A DNA stretch of 64,000 bases, from assembly GCF_013280595.1 (NCBI RefSeq), contig NZ_JAAATY010000006.1, forward strand, positions 1-64,000, given 5' to 3'. This document shows positions 34,853 through 43,998 of this stretch, piece by piece. Source of the stretch: Kibdelosporangium persicum. GTDB lineage: Bacteria; Actinomycetota; Actinomycetes; Mycobacteriales; Pseudonocardiaceae. A model generated the notes under the pieces. The model was not told the DNA's origin and did not search any database. It was given only the letters and a program-made list of their open reading frames with translations. A program made the translations under genes and the position numbers. Position 1 is the stretch's first letter. Each line of letters opens with the position of its first letter.

Positions 34853-36843
34853 GTGAAGGTGGTGGTTGTGCCGGTGAACGGGGTGATGGCGCCGGTCCAG
34901 CCGTTCTTCCAGTCACCGTTGTGCACGATCCGGTATGTGCCCGGGGGAGTGCCGGCCGGGATCGTCCAGGTGATCGTCGCTTCCGAGTTGGCGATGCCGG
35001 CTCGCTTCCAGTGGTAGCGCGTGGACCAGTCGCCGTCGTCGGCGTGCCGCGTCCAGGTGCCGTCGACAAGGCGTTGCACCTCAAGGAATGTGCCGTTGCG
35101 GTGCAGGTTGTTCTTCGGATGGCCGGTGACGAACACCGCCGTGGCCGTCTGACCGGGCCGGTAGCTCGCGGCCGGCTGGGTCAGGACCTGGCCGAAGCTG
35201 TGTGACGGGTTCTTGTCGTCGAACACCACGCCGGTCTGCAGGTTGATGTCGGTGAACGGGGGTTTGCCCGGCGCCGGGCCCGCGGGCAGTGCGGTCCCGG
35301 CGCGCAGGGATGCCGCGAGTTTGCCGAATTCCTGTTGGTAGGCCGGGGTTGTGTTGCGGCCGAACAGGGTCGAGCCGCCCTCGTACTGCTGGAGGTCGTA
35401 CTCCTCCGGTGTGGTGACGTACTGGCTGTATTCGTTGGCATAGCCCTGGATCAGCACGTGTTCCACCGGAACACCCAGTTCCTGGGCGACACTGCGGCGG
35501 ATGCGCAGCCCGGCGACGATCGTGACCTCGCCGGGAACGGCCACCAGGTGCAGCTGGCCGAGTTTGACGATCTGCAACGGCACGATGTCCGGTGTCGCCT
35601 GCACCATTCCGGTGGGGACGAGTGAGGCCTTCGGGTACTGGCAGTCGCGCAGCCATTGCGGCACTTCGATGTTCAGTGGTTCGAACAGCTTCTTCCACGG
35701 GCTCTGCATGCCTTCGTCGAACCCGGGCAGGGCCGGGCCGTCCTCGACACTGCCCGCCATGGTCGACGCCCCGACGACCCCGGAACACGTGCTGCCCGGT
35801 TTGCCGTCGGTGGTGTACCTGCCGTCCACCGCCACCTTGCTCATGTCCACGAACCGCATCCGGTGGTCGACCGAGCCTGTGATCGCGGTCTGGGGCCCGT
35901 TGTAGATCTCCTGCGCCTTGCGGTTCTGCCGTTCGCCGATGATCCGGGTGTTCTCGACCTCGTCCTCGGTCGGGCCGGAGCCGGGCTTGAGGTTCAGGTT
36001 CGGCGACATGTCCCCGGCGTTGGTGTTCGGGAACGCCGCGACGAACCCCGGCCGGTTGTCCAGATAGCGCACGCCTTCGTCGTCGTGCTCCCACTGGTAG
36101 GCGGCGTAGCCCTTGTTGTCCGGGCTGATCAATGTGTTCGCGTTGGTCATCGACGTGTTGTGCGTGGCGAACCACGTGATCGCGCCGACATCCGTCGACC
36201 CCTGCCTGAGCCGCAGGACTGTCATGGCCGGGTCGATGGCGTTCGGGAAGAAGGCCTTGTCCGGGGCCGCGTTGGCGTTGAACGCCACCCGTGACCGGTT
36301 CACGCTCGCGTTGGTCAGCTCACCGCGGCCGATCGACAGGGAGCCGGGCTTGAGGTCGTCGTGCGCCTCGGTGATCGACTCGACGATGCCGTCGGTGATC
36401 GCGTTGAGCGTCTGCGGCTGCATGCCGAGGATGGAGAGGTTGTACGCGAGGTTGTGTGAGTAACCGCCCGGGCCCGCGTGGGTGTGCGTGGCGGAGAGGA
36501 GCACGTTCTCCTTGGTGTAGAGGTCGCCGTACCGCGGCTTCAGCTTGGCCAGCACGGCTTCCTGAACGGCCCGGAAGATCATCGCGAGGTCGGCGTTGAC
36601 GTACGCCACCCGCTTGCCGCTTGCCCGGTCGACCACGACGTACGCGCGGGACCGCTGGCGCTGGTGGATGCCGGTGGTCTTCTGGTCGAACTTGGAGTAG
36701 CCCATCATGCCGTTCTCGGCGGCGGGCCCGGTGACGTCGGAGATGCCGCGTCCGACCAGGTACGGTTCCGGCGCCGCGGTGGCCGGCAGCCCGGTGAACA
36801 CCAGTGCCGCCGCGAGGACCGCCGGCATGCCCGACCTTCGCAT
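34837..36843 (-). CDS. secreted neutral ceramidase
   Basis: Exported amidase of 668 residues that would split ceramide into sphingosine and fatty acid. A short signal peptide (about 1-24, ending PATAAPE) is followed by the catalytic domain: ATHTHAGPGGYSHN carries zinc-binding His residues, and TWFATHNTSMTNANTL matches the family segment with the active-site Ser. The C-terminal immunoglobulin-like domain (about 510-668) is typical of neutral ceramidases. The ribosome site GGAGGAGCG precedes the ATG. Bacteria seldom make ceramide, so a host or environmental lipid is the likely substrate. The final codons overlap a dispersed palindrome. Confidence 0.92.
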   Translation of the reverse strand: MRRSGMPAVLAAALVFTGLPATAAPEPYLVGRGISDVTGPAAENGMMGYSKFDQKTTGIHQRQRSRAYVVVDRASGKRVAYVNADLAMIFRAVQEAVLAKLKPRYGDLYTKENVLLSATHTHAGPGGYSHNLAYNLSILGMQPQTLNAITDGIVESITEAHDDLKPGSLSIGRGELTNASVNRSRVAFNANAAPDKAFFPNAIDPAMTVLRLRQGSTDVGAITWFATHNTSMTNANTLISPDNKGYAAYQWEHDDEGVRYLDNRPGFVAAFPNTNAGDMSPNLNLKPGSGPTEDEVENTRIIGERQNRKAQEIYNGPQTAITGSVDHRMRFVDMSKVAVDGRYTTDGKPGSTCSGVVGASTMAGSVEDGPALPGFDEGMQSPWKKLFEPLNIEVPQWLRDCQYPKASLVPTGMVQATPDIVPLQIVKLGQLHLVAVPGEVTIVAGLRIRRSVAQELGVPVEHVLIQGYANEYSQYVTTPEEYDLQQYEGGSTLFGRNTTPAYQQEFGKLAASLRAGTALPAGPAPGKPPFTDINLQTGVVFDDKNPSHSFGQVLTQPAASYRPGQTATAVFVTGHPKNNLHRNGTFLEVQRLVDGTWTRHADDGDWSTRYHWKRAGIANSEATITWTIPAGTPPGTYRIVHNGDWKNGWTGAITPFTGTTTTFTLVSG

Positions 36844-36983
36844 CGCTCCTCCTCGCCTCGCCACCGAAATACGCGAAAGGAATTCATCTTTCTCGGCACG
36901 ATAGTGATCCAGCGCATCGAGGACAAGACACAGCGTGATCACCATGGCCTGTCGGTGGGCGCTGCTAGCCTGCGAAGGTGGGG

Positions 36984-37595
36984 ATGACGGAGATCAAGAC
37001 ACTCGATGAACTGGTCGAACTGACGGGGGAGCCGCTCGACCAGGTGCGGTGCAAGATCCAGGACCGGATCGACGCGCACGCCCGCACGCTGATAGCCCAC
37101 TCGCCGTTCGTGCTGTTGGCGACGGCGGCGCCGGACGGTTCCTGTGACGTGTCGCCGCGTGGTGATCCCGCGGGGTCCGTGCTGGTTGTGGACGATCGTA
37201 CGCTGGTGCTCGCCGATCGGCCGGGCAACAAGCTGCACGACAGCCTGCGCAACATCGTGGCCAATCCGCACGCCGGGCTGTTGTTCGTCGTCCCGGGCAT
37301 GAACGAGACGCTGCGGGTGAACGGCCGTGCCAAGCTCGTGTCCGACGCGCCGTTCTTCGAGGACCTCGTGGTCAAGGGCAAGCGGCCGAAGCTGGCCGTG
37401 GTGGTCGAGGTCGAGCAGCTCTACATGCACTGCGCCAAGGCGTTTCTGCGGTCGTCGCTGTGGCGGCCGGAGACCTGGCCGGACCGCGCGACCCTGCCGA
37501 GCATGGGCACGGTCCTCAAGGGCCAGATGGGCCTCCCGCAATCGGTCCCCGAACTCGACGCGATGCTGGAGAAAGGCAGTCAGTACCAGTACTGA
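36984..37595 (+). CDS. PPOX-class flavin-binding protein (MSMEG_1061-like)
   Basis: Predicted cytoplasmic split-barrel FMN (or F420) binding protein of 203 residues. The segment SPFVLLATAAPDGSCDVSPR and the following GNKLHDSLRNIVANPHAGLL are typical of the pyridoxamine 5'-phosphate oxidase-like family, close to MSMEG_1061. The start is ATG 36984 (AAGGTGGGG upstream), or GTG 36978 two codons earlier. Divergent from the ceramidase gene. The natural substrate is unknown. Confidence 0.9.
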   Translation: MTEIKTLDELVELTGEPLDQVRCKIQDRIDAHARTLIAHSPFVLLATAAPDGSCDVSPRGDPAGSVLVVDDRTLVLADRPGNKLHDSLRNIVANPHAGLLFVVPGMNETLRVNGRAKLVSDAPFFEDLVVKGKRPKLAVVVEVEQLYMHCAKAFLRSSLWRPETWPDRATLPSMGTVLKGQMGLPQSVPELDAMLEKGSQYQY

Positions 37596-38181
37596 GCGGG
37601 AAACCGGGGCACGCGTCAGGCGTGCCCCGGCTGAGCCATTCGCGGGCCCAGGTCGACCGCTTCGGGGGTGATCTGGTGGCCGCCTGGGTGGCGGTGCGCG
37701 GTGAGGTTCACCGACCGTTTCCGCAGATGCGCCACCAGGTCCTCGTGTCCAGGCAGACGTGGGACGGTGCCCTCCTGGAAGGGCTGCGTCGCCTTCACGG
37801 CCGGGTGCAGTTCGCCGTCGTCGGCAATGCCTGGCCGCACATGCGCAGCGGGATGGCGAACGCCGGACTTCTGAAGATGGTGGATGTCGTCGTCCTGTCC
37901 TGCGAAATCGGGTTCGCGAAGCCCGATCCCCGCATCTACGCGGCGGCTCGAGACCCTGCGCGACGGCAGCCTCCCGTCTGATGCTGTCGACCGTCGCACC
38001 AAGCTCCCTTACACCGTAGCCTCGCCGCCGCCTGCCCGGCCAGCGCCTGAGCACCTGTCAGGTGCATGGTCGGCGCAGGCTCGTCCTTCAGGTCGGCAGG
38101 TGCGACCCGAAGGACGAGTCGGCCAGGGCGCCGCTTCGACACGGTGGTGGTGAACAGCACTGTCGTCGAAAGGGAACAGGC
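37596..38181. other. 586-bp region with a gene relic, otherwise empty
   Basis: Apart from the HAD fragment described separately, I see no intact gene here. The stretch 38000-38180 includes a near-palindrome made by GCCTGCCCGGCCAGCG and later bases, but nothing convincing. The promoter of the molybdenum hydroxylase operon should lie at its right end. Confidence 0.4.
37664..37981 (+). pseudogene. HAD hydrolase remnant
   Basis: The frame ending at 37981 reads LLEGLRRLHGRVQFAVVGNA, later GLLKMVDVVVLSCEIGFAKP and DPRIYAAA. This is the middle of a HAD-superfamily phosphatase, with motif II-like VGNA and motif III Lys in GFAKPDPRIY. The N-terminal nucleophile motif (DxD) and the C-terminal GD(N/D)xxxD metal motif are both missing, and the sequence becomes unrelated after AAA. 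So it is a truncated relic, not a working enzyme. Confidence 0.6.
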
Positions 38182-38775
38182 ATGTCGGAGGGGACGAACC
38201 GCCGGACGGTTCTTGCCGGAGGGCTCACGGTCGGCGCGGGGCTCGCTGTCGGCTCCACACTGGCCAGGACAGCGACCGCCGGCACGACACCCGCGCCGAA
38301 CACGCGACGGTCGGTGTCTCTGGTGGTCAACGGGACGAGACGGCGCCTCGAGGTCGATCCCCGGACAAGCCTGCTCGACGCCCTGCGCGACCAGGTCGGC
38401 CTGACCGGCGCGAAGAAGGGCTGTGACCAGGGTGCGTGCGGGGCCTGCACGGTGTTGCTGAACGGCAGGCGGGTGCTGTCCTGCCTGACGCTCGCAGTCA
38501 TGCACGACGGCGACGAGGTGACGACTGTCGAAGGGCTCGCCAGCGGCGACCGGCGACACCCGATGCAGCAAGCGTTCATGGACCTCGACGGGTTCCAGTG
38601 CGGGTTCTGCACGTCCGGCCAGATCGTGTCCGCGGTCGGGTTGCTGGCCGAGAAGCCGGACCTGCGGCGCGCGGAGATCCCGGAGCTGATGAGCGGAAAC
38701 CTGTGTCGCTGCGCGGCCTACTGCAACATCCGCGACGCGATCGCGACCGCGGCCGGCCTGGGCGAGGACGGCTGA
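38182..38775 (+). CDS. molybdenum hydroxylase [2Fe-2S] subunit (PaoA-like)
   Basis: Iron-sulfur subunit of 197 residues of a xanthine dehydrogenase-family enzyme. The N-terminus has a twin-arginine signal (NRRTVLAGG, then a hydrophobic stretch to about residue 34), so the folded complex may be exported. The ferredoxin-like cluster ligands are Cys81, 86, 89 and 101. The second cluster uses Cys140, 143, 175 and 177. The arrangement with separate FAD and Mo subunits and a Tat signal on the small subunit is that of E. coli PaoABC aldehyde oxidoreductase. It starts the operon. Confidence 0.93.
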   Translation: MSEGTNRRTVLAGGLTVGAGLAVGSTLARTATAGTTPAPNTRRSVSLVVNGTRRRLEVDPRTSLLDALRDQVGLTGAKKGCDQGACGACTVLLNGRRVLSCLTLAVMHDGDEVTTVEGLASGDRRHPMQQAFMDLDGFQCGFCTSGQIVSAVGLLAEKPDLRRAEIPELMSGNLCRCAAYCNIRDAIATAAGLGEDG

Positions 38776-38776
38776 C

Positions 38777-39757
38777 ATGCGGACCTTCGACTACACGTCG
38801 CCACGCACCGTCGACGAGGCCGTCCGGCTGCTCGCCGACCATCCCGGCGCGGACGTGATCGCCGGCGGCACGGACCTGGTGACGCTCCTGCGTGACGGTA
38901 TCCGGACGCCGACCCACCTCGTGGATGTCAACGGTCTGGGCCTCGACGAGGTGAGCTGGCAGCCCGGTGGGGCGGTCCGGATCGGCGCCCTGTGCCGTAA
39001 CGCGATCGACGACCCCGCGCTGGGCCGCGCGTACCCGGTGCTGGTGAAGGCGTTGCGGGCCGGTGCGTCACCGCAGATCCGCAACCGTGCGACGTTCGGC
39101 GGGAACCTCCTGCAGAGCGTGCGGTGTCCGTACTTCCGGCTCCCCGAGTTCGCCTGCAACCGCCGCACGCCCGGCGCGGGCTGCGCGGCGCTGCACGGCG
39201 ACAGCCGCCACCACGCGATCTTCGGCACGAGCGAGAACTGCATCGCCGTGCACCCGTCGGACTGCGCTGTCGCGCTGCTCGCCCTCGACGCGCATGTGCT
39301 CGTGCAGAGCACCCGAGGCACCCGACGCATCCCCGTCGCCGAACTGCACCGCCTGCCCGGCCGGACGCCGCACGAGGAGCACGCGCTGCGGCGCGACGAG
39401 CTGATCACCGCCGTCGAGTTGCCCGCCGGTCCATTCGGCGCGCATTCGACGTACGTGAAGGCCCGCGATCGGGCCTCTTTCGCCTTCGCGCTCGCCTCGG
39501 CCGCGGCCGTTGTGGCCGTGCGCGGCGGTGTGGTGCGCCGGTCACGGATCTGCCTCGGCGGCGTCGCACCCAAGCCGTGGCGCTCGACCGCCGCGGAAGA
39601 GGCGTTACGCGGTCGCCCGCTCGACGACGCCGTCATCGAGGCTGCCGCCGACGCGGCGACCCGCGACGCGCAGACCCGGCCGGACAACGCGTACAAGGTG
39701 GATCTGGTGCACGGGGTCGTGCGGCAGGCACTGACGGAACTCAGGGAGCAGTCATGA
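38777..39757 (+). CDS. molybdenum hydroxylase FAD subunit (PaoB-like)
   Basis: FAD-binding subunit of 326 residues that passes electrons from the iron-sulfur subunit to the acceptor. The FAD motif VIAGGTDLVTLLRDG is at about 34-48. The stretch RNRATFGGNLLQSVRCPYFR followed by a Cys-rich insert (ACNRRTPGAGCAAL) suggests the extra [4Fe-4S] cluster known from PaoB. Begins one base after the stop of the small subunit gene; its end overlaps the large subunit start by 4 bp. Confidence 0.92.
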   Translation: MRTFDYTSPRTVDEAVRLLADHPGADVIAGGTDLVTLLRDGIRTPTHLVDVNGLGLDEVSWQPGGAVRIGALCRNAIDDPALGRAYPVLVKALRAGASPQIRNRATFGGNLLQSVRCPYFRLPEFACNRRTPGAGCAALHGDSRHHAIFGTSENCIAVHPSDCAVALLALDAHVLVQSTRGTRRIPVAELHRLPGRTPHEEHALRRDELITAVELPAGPFGAHSTYVKARDRASFAFALASAAAVVAVRGGVVRRSRICLGGVAPKPWRSTAAEEALRGRPLDDAVIEAAADAATRDAQTRPDNAYKVDLVHGVVRQALTELREQS

Positions 39758-41976
39758 GCATCGGCACGCCGATCACCCGCATCGAGGCACCGAGCAAGGT
39801 CAACGGGCAGGCCGTCTACACGGCCGACGTCCAGTTGCCGGGCATGGTCCACGCCGTCATGGTCGGCAGCACGATCGCCGCAGGCCGGCTCCGCGCGATC
39901 GACACCCGGGCCGCCGAGTCCGCGCCCGGTGTGCTGGCGGTCCTCACTCATCGCAACGTTCCGCGCTGGCATGGCACGCCGGACGACCTGCACTACGTGG
40001 AGCCGCGGTTCCCGCTGGCCGACACGGAGATCCATTACCACGACCAGTGCGTCGCCGTGGTGGTCGCGACCACGCGGGAGCAGGCCGCGTACGCGGCCGG
40101 GCTTGTCGCCGTCGAGTACGAGGCACGTCCCGTGGTGGCCTCGCTCGACGCGGCGCTGCCCACCGCGCACGAGCCTGTCTGGCGCTTCGAGCCACTGTTC
40201 CCGTCCGTTGTGGAGGTCGGAGGGCCCAAGGAGGCGTTCGCGGGCTCCGCCGCCAAGGTCGACGCCGAGTACCGGACGCCGTACCACAGCCACGCCCCCA
40301 TCGAGCCGAACGCGACCGTCGCCCAGTGGGAGCGCGGCAGGCTGAACATCCACAAGACGAGCCAGGACGTGCACGGCGACCGCCGGATCATCGCCGGCGC
40401 GCTGGGTGTCCCGGCCGACCATGTGCGGGTGTGGTCGACCCTGGTCGGCGGCGCCTTCGGCAACAAGACCACGGTGTGGCCGCACACTCTGCTCGCCGCT
40501 GTCGCGTCCCGGCAGGTCGGGCCGCCCGTGCGGCTCGTGACCACCCGCAAACAGGTCTTCACCGGGCACGGCCACCAGCCGCCGATCATCCAGCATCTTC
40601 GGGTCGGTGCCGACGCCGACGGCACGCTGCGGGCGATCATCCACGAGACCACCAACGGCACCCCGATCCTGTTCGACGACCCCGAGCCCACCATCTCGCC
40701 GAGCGCGAGCATGTACGCGGTGCCCGCACTCGGTGCCTACGTGCGGGTCGCGGACATGCACATGCCCGCCCCCGCCCTCCTGCGCACCCCGGGCGACGGC
40801 CCCGGCATGTTCGCCGTCGGCAGCGCGATGGACGAACTGTCCTACGCGCTGAACCTCGACCCGCTCGAACTGCGCCGCCGCAACCACCTCGCCCACCACC
40901 CCCTCAAGCGCAAACCGTGGAGCGGCAAGCAACTGCTGGACTGCTACGCGCTCGGGGCGGAGCGGTTTGGCTGGGACCGGCGCGCGCCGCGGCCCCGCGC
41001 GATGCGGGACGGCGACGACTGGGTCGGGTTCGGCATGTCCTCCGCGCAGCGCCTCGAGCCCCACACCGCGGCCACCGCGACCGTGGCGATCCTGGACGAC
41101 GGCACCGCCGAGGTTCGGACCTCGATCGCGGAGATCGGCACCGGGAACCTGACGACGCTGGTACAGATCGCCGCGGACGGCACCGGTGTGCCGGTGCGGC
41201 GGTTCGGCATCGTGTCCGGCGACACCGACCTGCCAGAAGCCGCGCCCACCCACGGCTCGCGGTCCACCGGCAGCACGGGCACGGCCGTGCACCTCGCGGC
41301 GCAGAACGCCCGGCTGGCCGCGACCAGGCTCGCCGTGGCCGATCCACGGTCACCGCTGCATGGCCTGCCGACGGACCGGGTCGGTGCGGCGGACGGCCGA
41401 CTGTTCGCGGTGGACGCGCCCGAGCGCGGCGAGTCCTATCAGGACCTGTTGCGACGCAACCACGTCAAGGCCGTCACGGAGGAGGGCCACCACGACCCGA
41501 ACGCGAAGAACCAGCAGTTCGCCTTCGCCACATTCGGCGCACACTTCACCGAGGTCCGCATCAACAGGAACGTGCCGCGCGTACGCGTCACCCGGCACGT
41601 GGCCGTGTTCGCGATCGGCCGCGTGCTCAACCCGAAGACGGCCAGGAACCAGGCGCAGGGCGGCATCGTCTTCGCGGCCGGGCAGACACTCTCCGAGCAG
41701 CTCACACAGGACCCGGCGACCGGCCTGTTCGTCACGCCCGCGTTCACCGACTACCACGTGCCGGTGCACGCCGATGTCGGCGAGATCGACGTGTCGTTCG
41801 TCGAGGAGCCGGACTACAACGCCCACCCGCACGGCGCCAAGGGGCTCGGCGAAGTGGTGTGCGTGGGTGTGCACGCGGCCATCGCAAACGCCGTCTACCA
41901 CGCGACAGGCATCCGCGTGCGCGAACTGCCGATCACCCCGGACAAGCTGGCCCGCCTGGTCAGGGAGTCGGGATGA
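39754..41976 (+). CDS. molybdenum hydroxylase Mo-cofactor subunit (PaoC-like)
   Basis: Catalytic subunit of 740 residues that binds the molybdopterin cofactor and hydroxylates an aldehyde or N-heterocycle. Family marks are the opening TRIEAPSKVNGQAVYTADV, the segment GGAFGNKTTVWPHTLLAAVA, and the catalytic Glu near position 700 in GAKGLGEVV. The substrate-binding Arg/Glu pattern cannot be judged by eye, so aldehyde oxidase and xanthine dehydrogenase remain open. No dedicated XdhC/PaoD maturation gene follows. The end overlaps the end of a response regulator gene by 17 bp. Confidence 0.93.
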   Translation: MSIGTPITRIEAPSKVNGQAVYTADVQLPGMVHAVMVGSTIAAGRLRAIDTRAAESAPGVLAVLTHRNVPRWHGTPDDLHYVEPRFPLADTEIHYHDQCVAVVVATTREQAAYAAGLVAVEYEARPVVASLDAALPTAHEPVWRFEPLFPSVVEVGGPKEAFAGSAAKVDAEYRTPYHSHAPIEPNATVAQWERGRLNIHKTSQDVHGDRRIIAGALGVPADHVRVWSTLVGGAFGNKTTVWPHTLLAAVASRQVGPPVRLVTTRKQVFTGHGHQPPIIQHLRVGADADGTLRAIIHETTNGTPILFDDPEPTISPSASMYAVPALGAYVRVADMHMPAPALLRTPGDGPGMFAVGSAMDELSYALNLDPLELRRRNHLAHHPLKRKPWSGKQLLDCYALGAERFGWDRRAPRPRAMRDGDDWVGFGMSSAQRLEPHTAATATVAILDDGTAEVRTSIAEIGTGNLTTLVQIAADGTGVPVRRFGIVSGDTDLPEAAPTHGSRSTGSTGTAVHLAAQNARLAATRLAVADPRSPLHGLPTDRVGAADGRLFAVDAPERGESYQDLLRRNHVKAVTEEGHHDPNAKNQQFAFATFGAHFTEVRINRNVPRVRVTRHVAVFAIGRVLNPKTARNQAQGGIVFAAGQTLSEQLTQDPATGLFVTPAFTDYHVPVHADVGEIDVSFVEEPDYNAHPHGAKGLGEVVCVGVHAAIANAVYHATGIRVRELPITPDKLARLVRESG

Positions 41977-42613
41977 CTCCGGCCTGCGCCGCGTACACCG
42001 CGAGCCGCGCCCGGTTGGCACATCCGGTCTTCGCCAGCAGACCGCGCAGGTGGGTCTTCACGGTGGTGACGCCGAGGTGCAGCCGCTCGGCGATCTCCGC
42101 GTTGGACAAGCCAGCCCCGACCAGCGCCAGCACGTCGCGTTCCCGCGCGGTCAGGTCGACGGCCGTCTCCGCCGTCGCGCCCGCGGCGGCATGCGCCGCC
42201 ACCGCGCGACGGACCAGGCGGCGCAGCACGGCCGGGCTGAACGGACCGTCCCCGTCAGCCGCACGCCGAACTCCGTCCAGCAACTCGGCGGGGGACGTGT
42301 CCTTGACCAGAAACCCGCAGGCTCCGGCGGCCAGCACCGGATAGAGGTGATCGTCGTCGTCGAAGGTGGTCAGCGCGACCACCCGGGTCGCCGGGCGGGC
42401 GGCCAGAATCCGGCCAGTGGCCGTGACGCCGTCCACACCGGGCATCCGCAGGTCCATCAGCACCACGTCGGGCAGCAACCGCTCGGCGAGGACGACGGCC
42501 TGCTGACCGTTCTCGGCCTCGCCGACCACCGACACGTCCGGCGCCGGCTCGCACAGCGCGCGAAGACCGGCGCGGACCAGCCGCTGATCGTCGACAAGCA
42601 GCACGCGGATCAC
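41960..42613 (-). CDS. NarL/LuxR-type response regulator
   Basis: Response regulator of 217 residues. The receiver phosphoacceptor is Asp54 in VLMDLRMPG. The LuxR HTH near the C-terminus reads LTARERDVLALVGAGLSNAE with VKTHLRGLLAKTG. GTG start at 42613 overlaps the stop of the kinase gene by 4 bp. The gene end overlaps that of the Mo-hydroxylase large subunit, so read-through antisense effects are possible. The target is unknown. Confidence 0.94.
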   Translation of the reverse strand: MIRVLLVDDQRLVRAGLRALCEPAPDVSVVGEAENGQQAVVLAERLLPDVVLMDLRMPGVDGVTATGRILAARPATRVVALTTFDDDDHLYPVLAAGACGFLVKDTSPAELLDGVRRAADGDGPFSPAVLRRLVRRAVAAHAAAGATAETAVDLTARERDVLALVGAGLSNAEIAERLHLGVTTVKTHLRGLLAKTGCANRARLAVYAAQAGVIPTP

Positions 42614-43800
42614 GGCGAGGTCACCCCCAGCCTGAGGTCGTGCGCGGGCAGCACGGCACATTGACGCCATCCCGTACCTTCCGGGCCCACTCTCAGCGTG
42701 CCGCCCAGGAGCTCGACCCGTTCTCGCATGCCTGCCAGGCCGTGCCCGGACGGACCGAGCCGGGCGGGGACACCTCCGCCGTCGTCGCTGACCTCGACCC
42801 GAACGTCGCCGTCCACGAGCTCGACGGACAACCGCACACGCGCTCTCGGCCCGGCGTGCTTCACGGCGTTGGTGAGCCCCTCCTGCGCCAGCCGCAGCAC
42901 CGCGAGCGCGCGTACCGCGTCGAGCCGCGCGACCGCTGGGTCCACGACGGCGTCGACATGGAGCCCGACCTGCCGGCCGCGCTCGACGGCGGCCGCGAGC
43001 GCGGCAGGGAGCTCCGCGGGGTCCACGAGGTCACCGCCGGGCGTGTCCGGTGCCGCCGGATCACGCAGGACGGCCACCAGCCGCCGCAACTCCGCGAGCG
43101 CCGACGTCCCCGTCTCGTGCACGTCGTCCAGCACCTGACGTGCACCCGCGTCACCGGCCGTCCTCAGGTGCCTGGCCACACCCACCCGCAGCACGATCGA
43201 GGCGACATGATGGGCGACCACGTCGTGCAACTCCCGGGCGATGGCCGTGCGTTCCGTCACCCGTGCCATCGCCACTTCCGAACGGCGCAGCCGCTCCTGT
43301 GCCTCCGCCCGCTCCTCCGCCTGCCGCGCCCGCACCCGGAACCCCCTGATGTAGACGCCGAGCACCACCGGCCCACCCACCACGACCGCGGTCTTGTACG
43401 CCTCGTACACCAGGTCCGCGCCGTCGTCAGTGAACGCGATCGCGAGGCGTACCAGGCCCACCACCGCCGCGCCGGCCGACAACCGCCACCCCGACGCACG
43501 CATGGCCAGTTGGAACAGGGCGAAGCTGGCCATGAACTCCACCAGATCCGTGCCGCCGTCCCCGACCCACGCCACCCCGACGAGCAGACCGGCCAGCACG
43601 AGCGCACACGCCCACGGCCACCACGCGGAAAGCGTGCTCACCGTCACCGCCGCGAGCAAGAGCAGCACGCCGAGGACACCGGGTAGGTCCGCCGGGTCGG
43701 TGAGAAACGTCAGGTATCCCGCGCACATCGCCAGCAGGGCGGACACGCGCACGAGCGTCGCTCTGCGGTCGAACAGCCGCTCGATTCGGGACGTCACCAT
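42610..43800 (-). CDS. sensor histidine kinase (NarX/DesK-like)
   Basis: Membrane kinase of 396 residues with about five helices in the first 155 residues, a charged coiled linker (RARQAEERAEAQERLRRSE), the HisKA_3 box IARELHDVVAHHVASI with His192, and an HATPase domain ending GHGLAGMRERVELLGG. It is co-translated with the response regulator. No sensor domain outside the membrane is visible, so the signal probably comes from the membrane. Confidence 0.93.
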   Translation of the reverse strand: MVTSRIERLFDRRATLVRVSALLAMCAGYLTFLTDPADLPGVLGVLLLLAAVTVSTLSAWWPWACALVLAGLLVGVAWVGDGGTDLVEFMASFALFQLAMRASGWRLSAGAAVVGLVRLAIAFTDDGADLVYEAYKTAVVVGGPVVLGVYIRGFRVRARQAEERAEAQERLRRSEVAMARVTERTAIARELHDVVAHHVASIVLRVGVARHLRTAGDAGARQVLDDVHETGTSALAELRRLVAVLRDPAAPDTPGGDLVDPAELPAALAAAVERGRQVGLHVDAVVDPAVARLDAVRALAVLRLAQEGLTNAVKHAGPRARVRLSVELVDGDVRVEVSDDGGGVPARLGPSGHGLAGMRERVELLGGTLRVGPEGTGWRQCAVLPAHDLRLGVTSP

Positions 43801-43944
43801 GAGACCTCGATGAGCCGGGGGCCGGGGCGCCGCCTAGGCTATCGTCGTCATCCTGAGAACCCGGCCAGTCCATTGTGGACGGCACAGGTCGGCCGGTGCC
43901 GACGATCGGCGCAGGCCACCGCGGACCGGTCACCCGGTCATGGG

Positions 43945-43998
43945 TCACTGAGCGCTGAGCTTGTCCCGGTAGGCGATCTCCGAGGGGTCGAGTGTCAT
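43945..43998 (-). CDS. 17-codon ORF coupled to the VOC dioxygenase gene
   Basis: The ATG at 43998 overlaps the dioxygenase stop (ATGA), giving MTLDPSEIAYRDKLSAQ and then TGA. The first residues look like the start of a normal coupled downstream gene, for example an esterase or reductase, that is now cut short. It could be a relic or a tiny coupled peptide. Weak evidence. Confidence 0.3.
   Translation of the reverse strand: MTLDPSEIAYRDKLSAQ

Noticed and set aside
38791-41292. Very long minus-strand open frame (833 codons) across the molybdenum hydroxylase genes
   Set aside because: Low-complexity Arg/Gly/His sequence mirrors the coding strand; the PaoB/PaoC genes on the plus strand are complete with recognised motifs.
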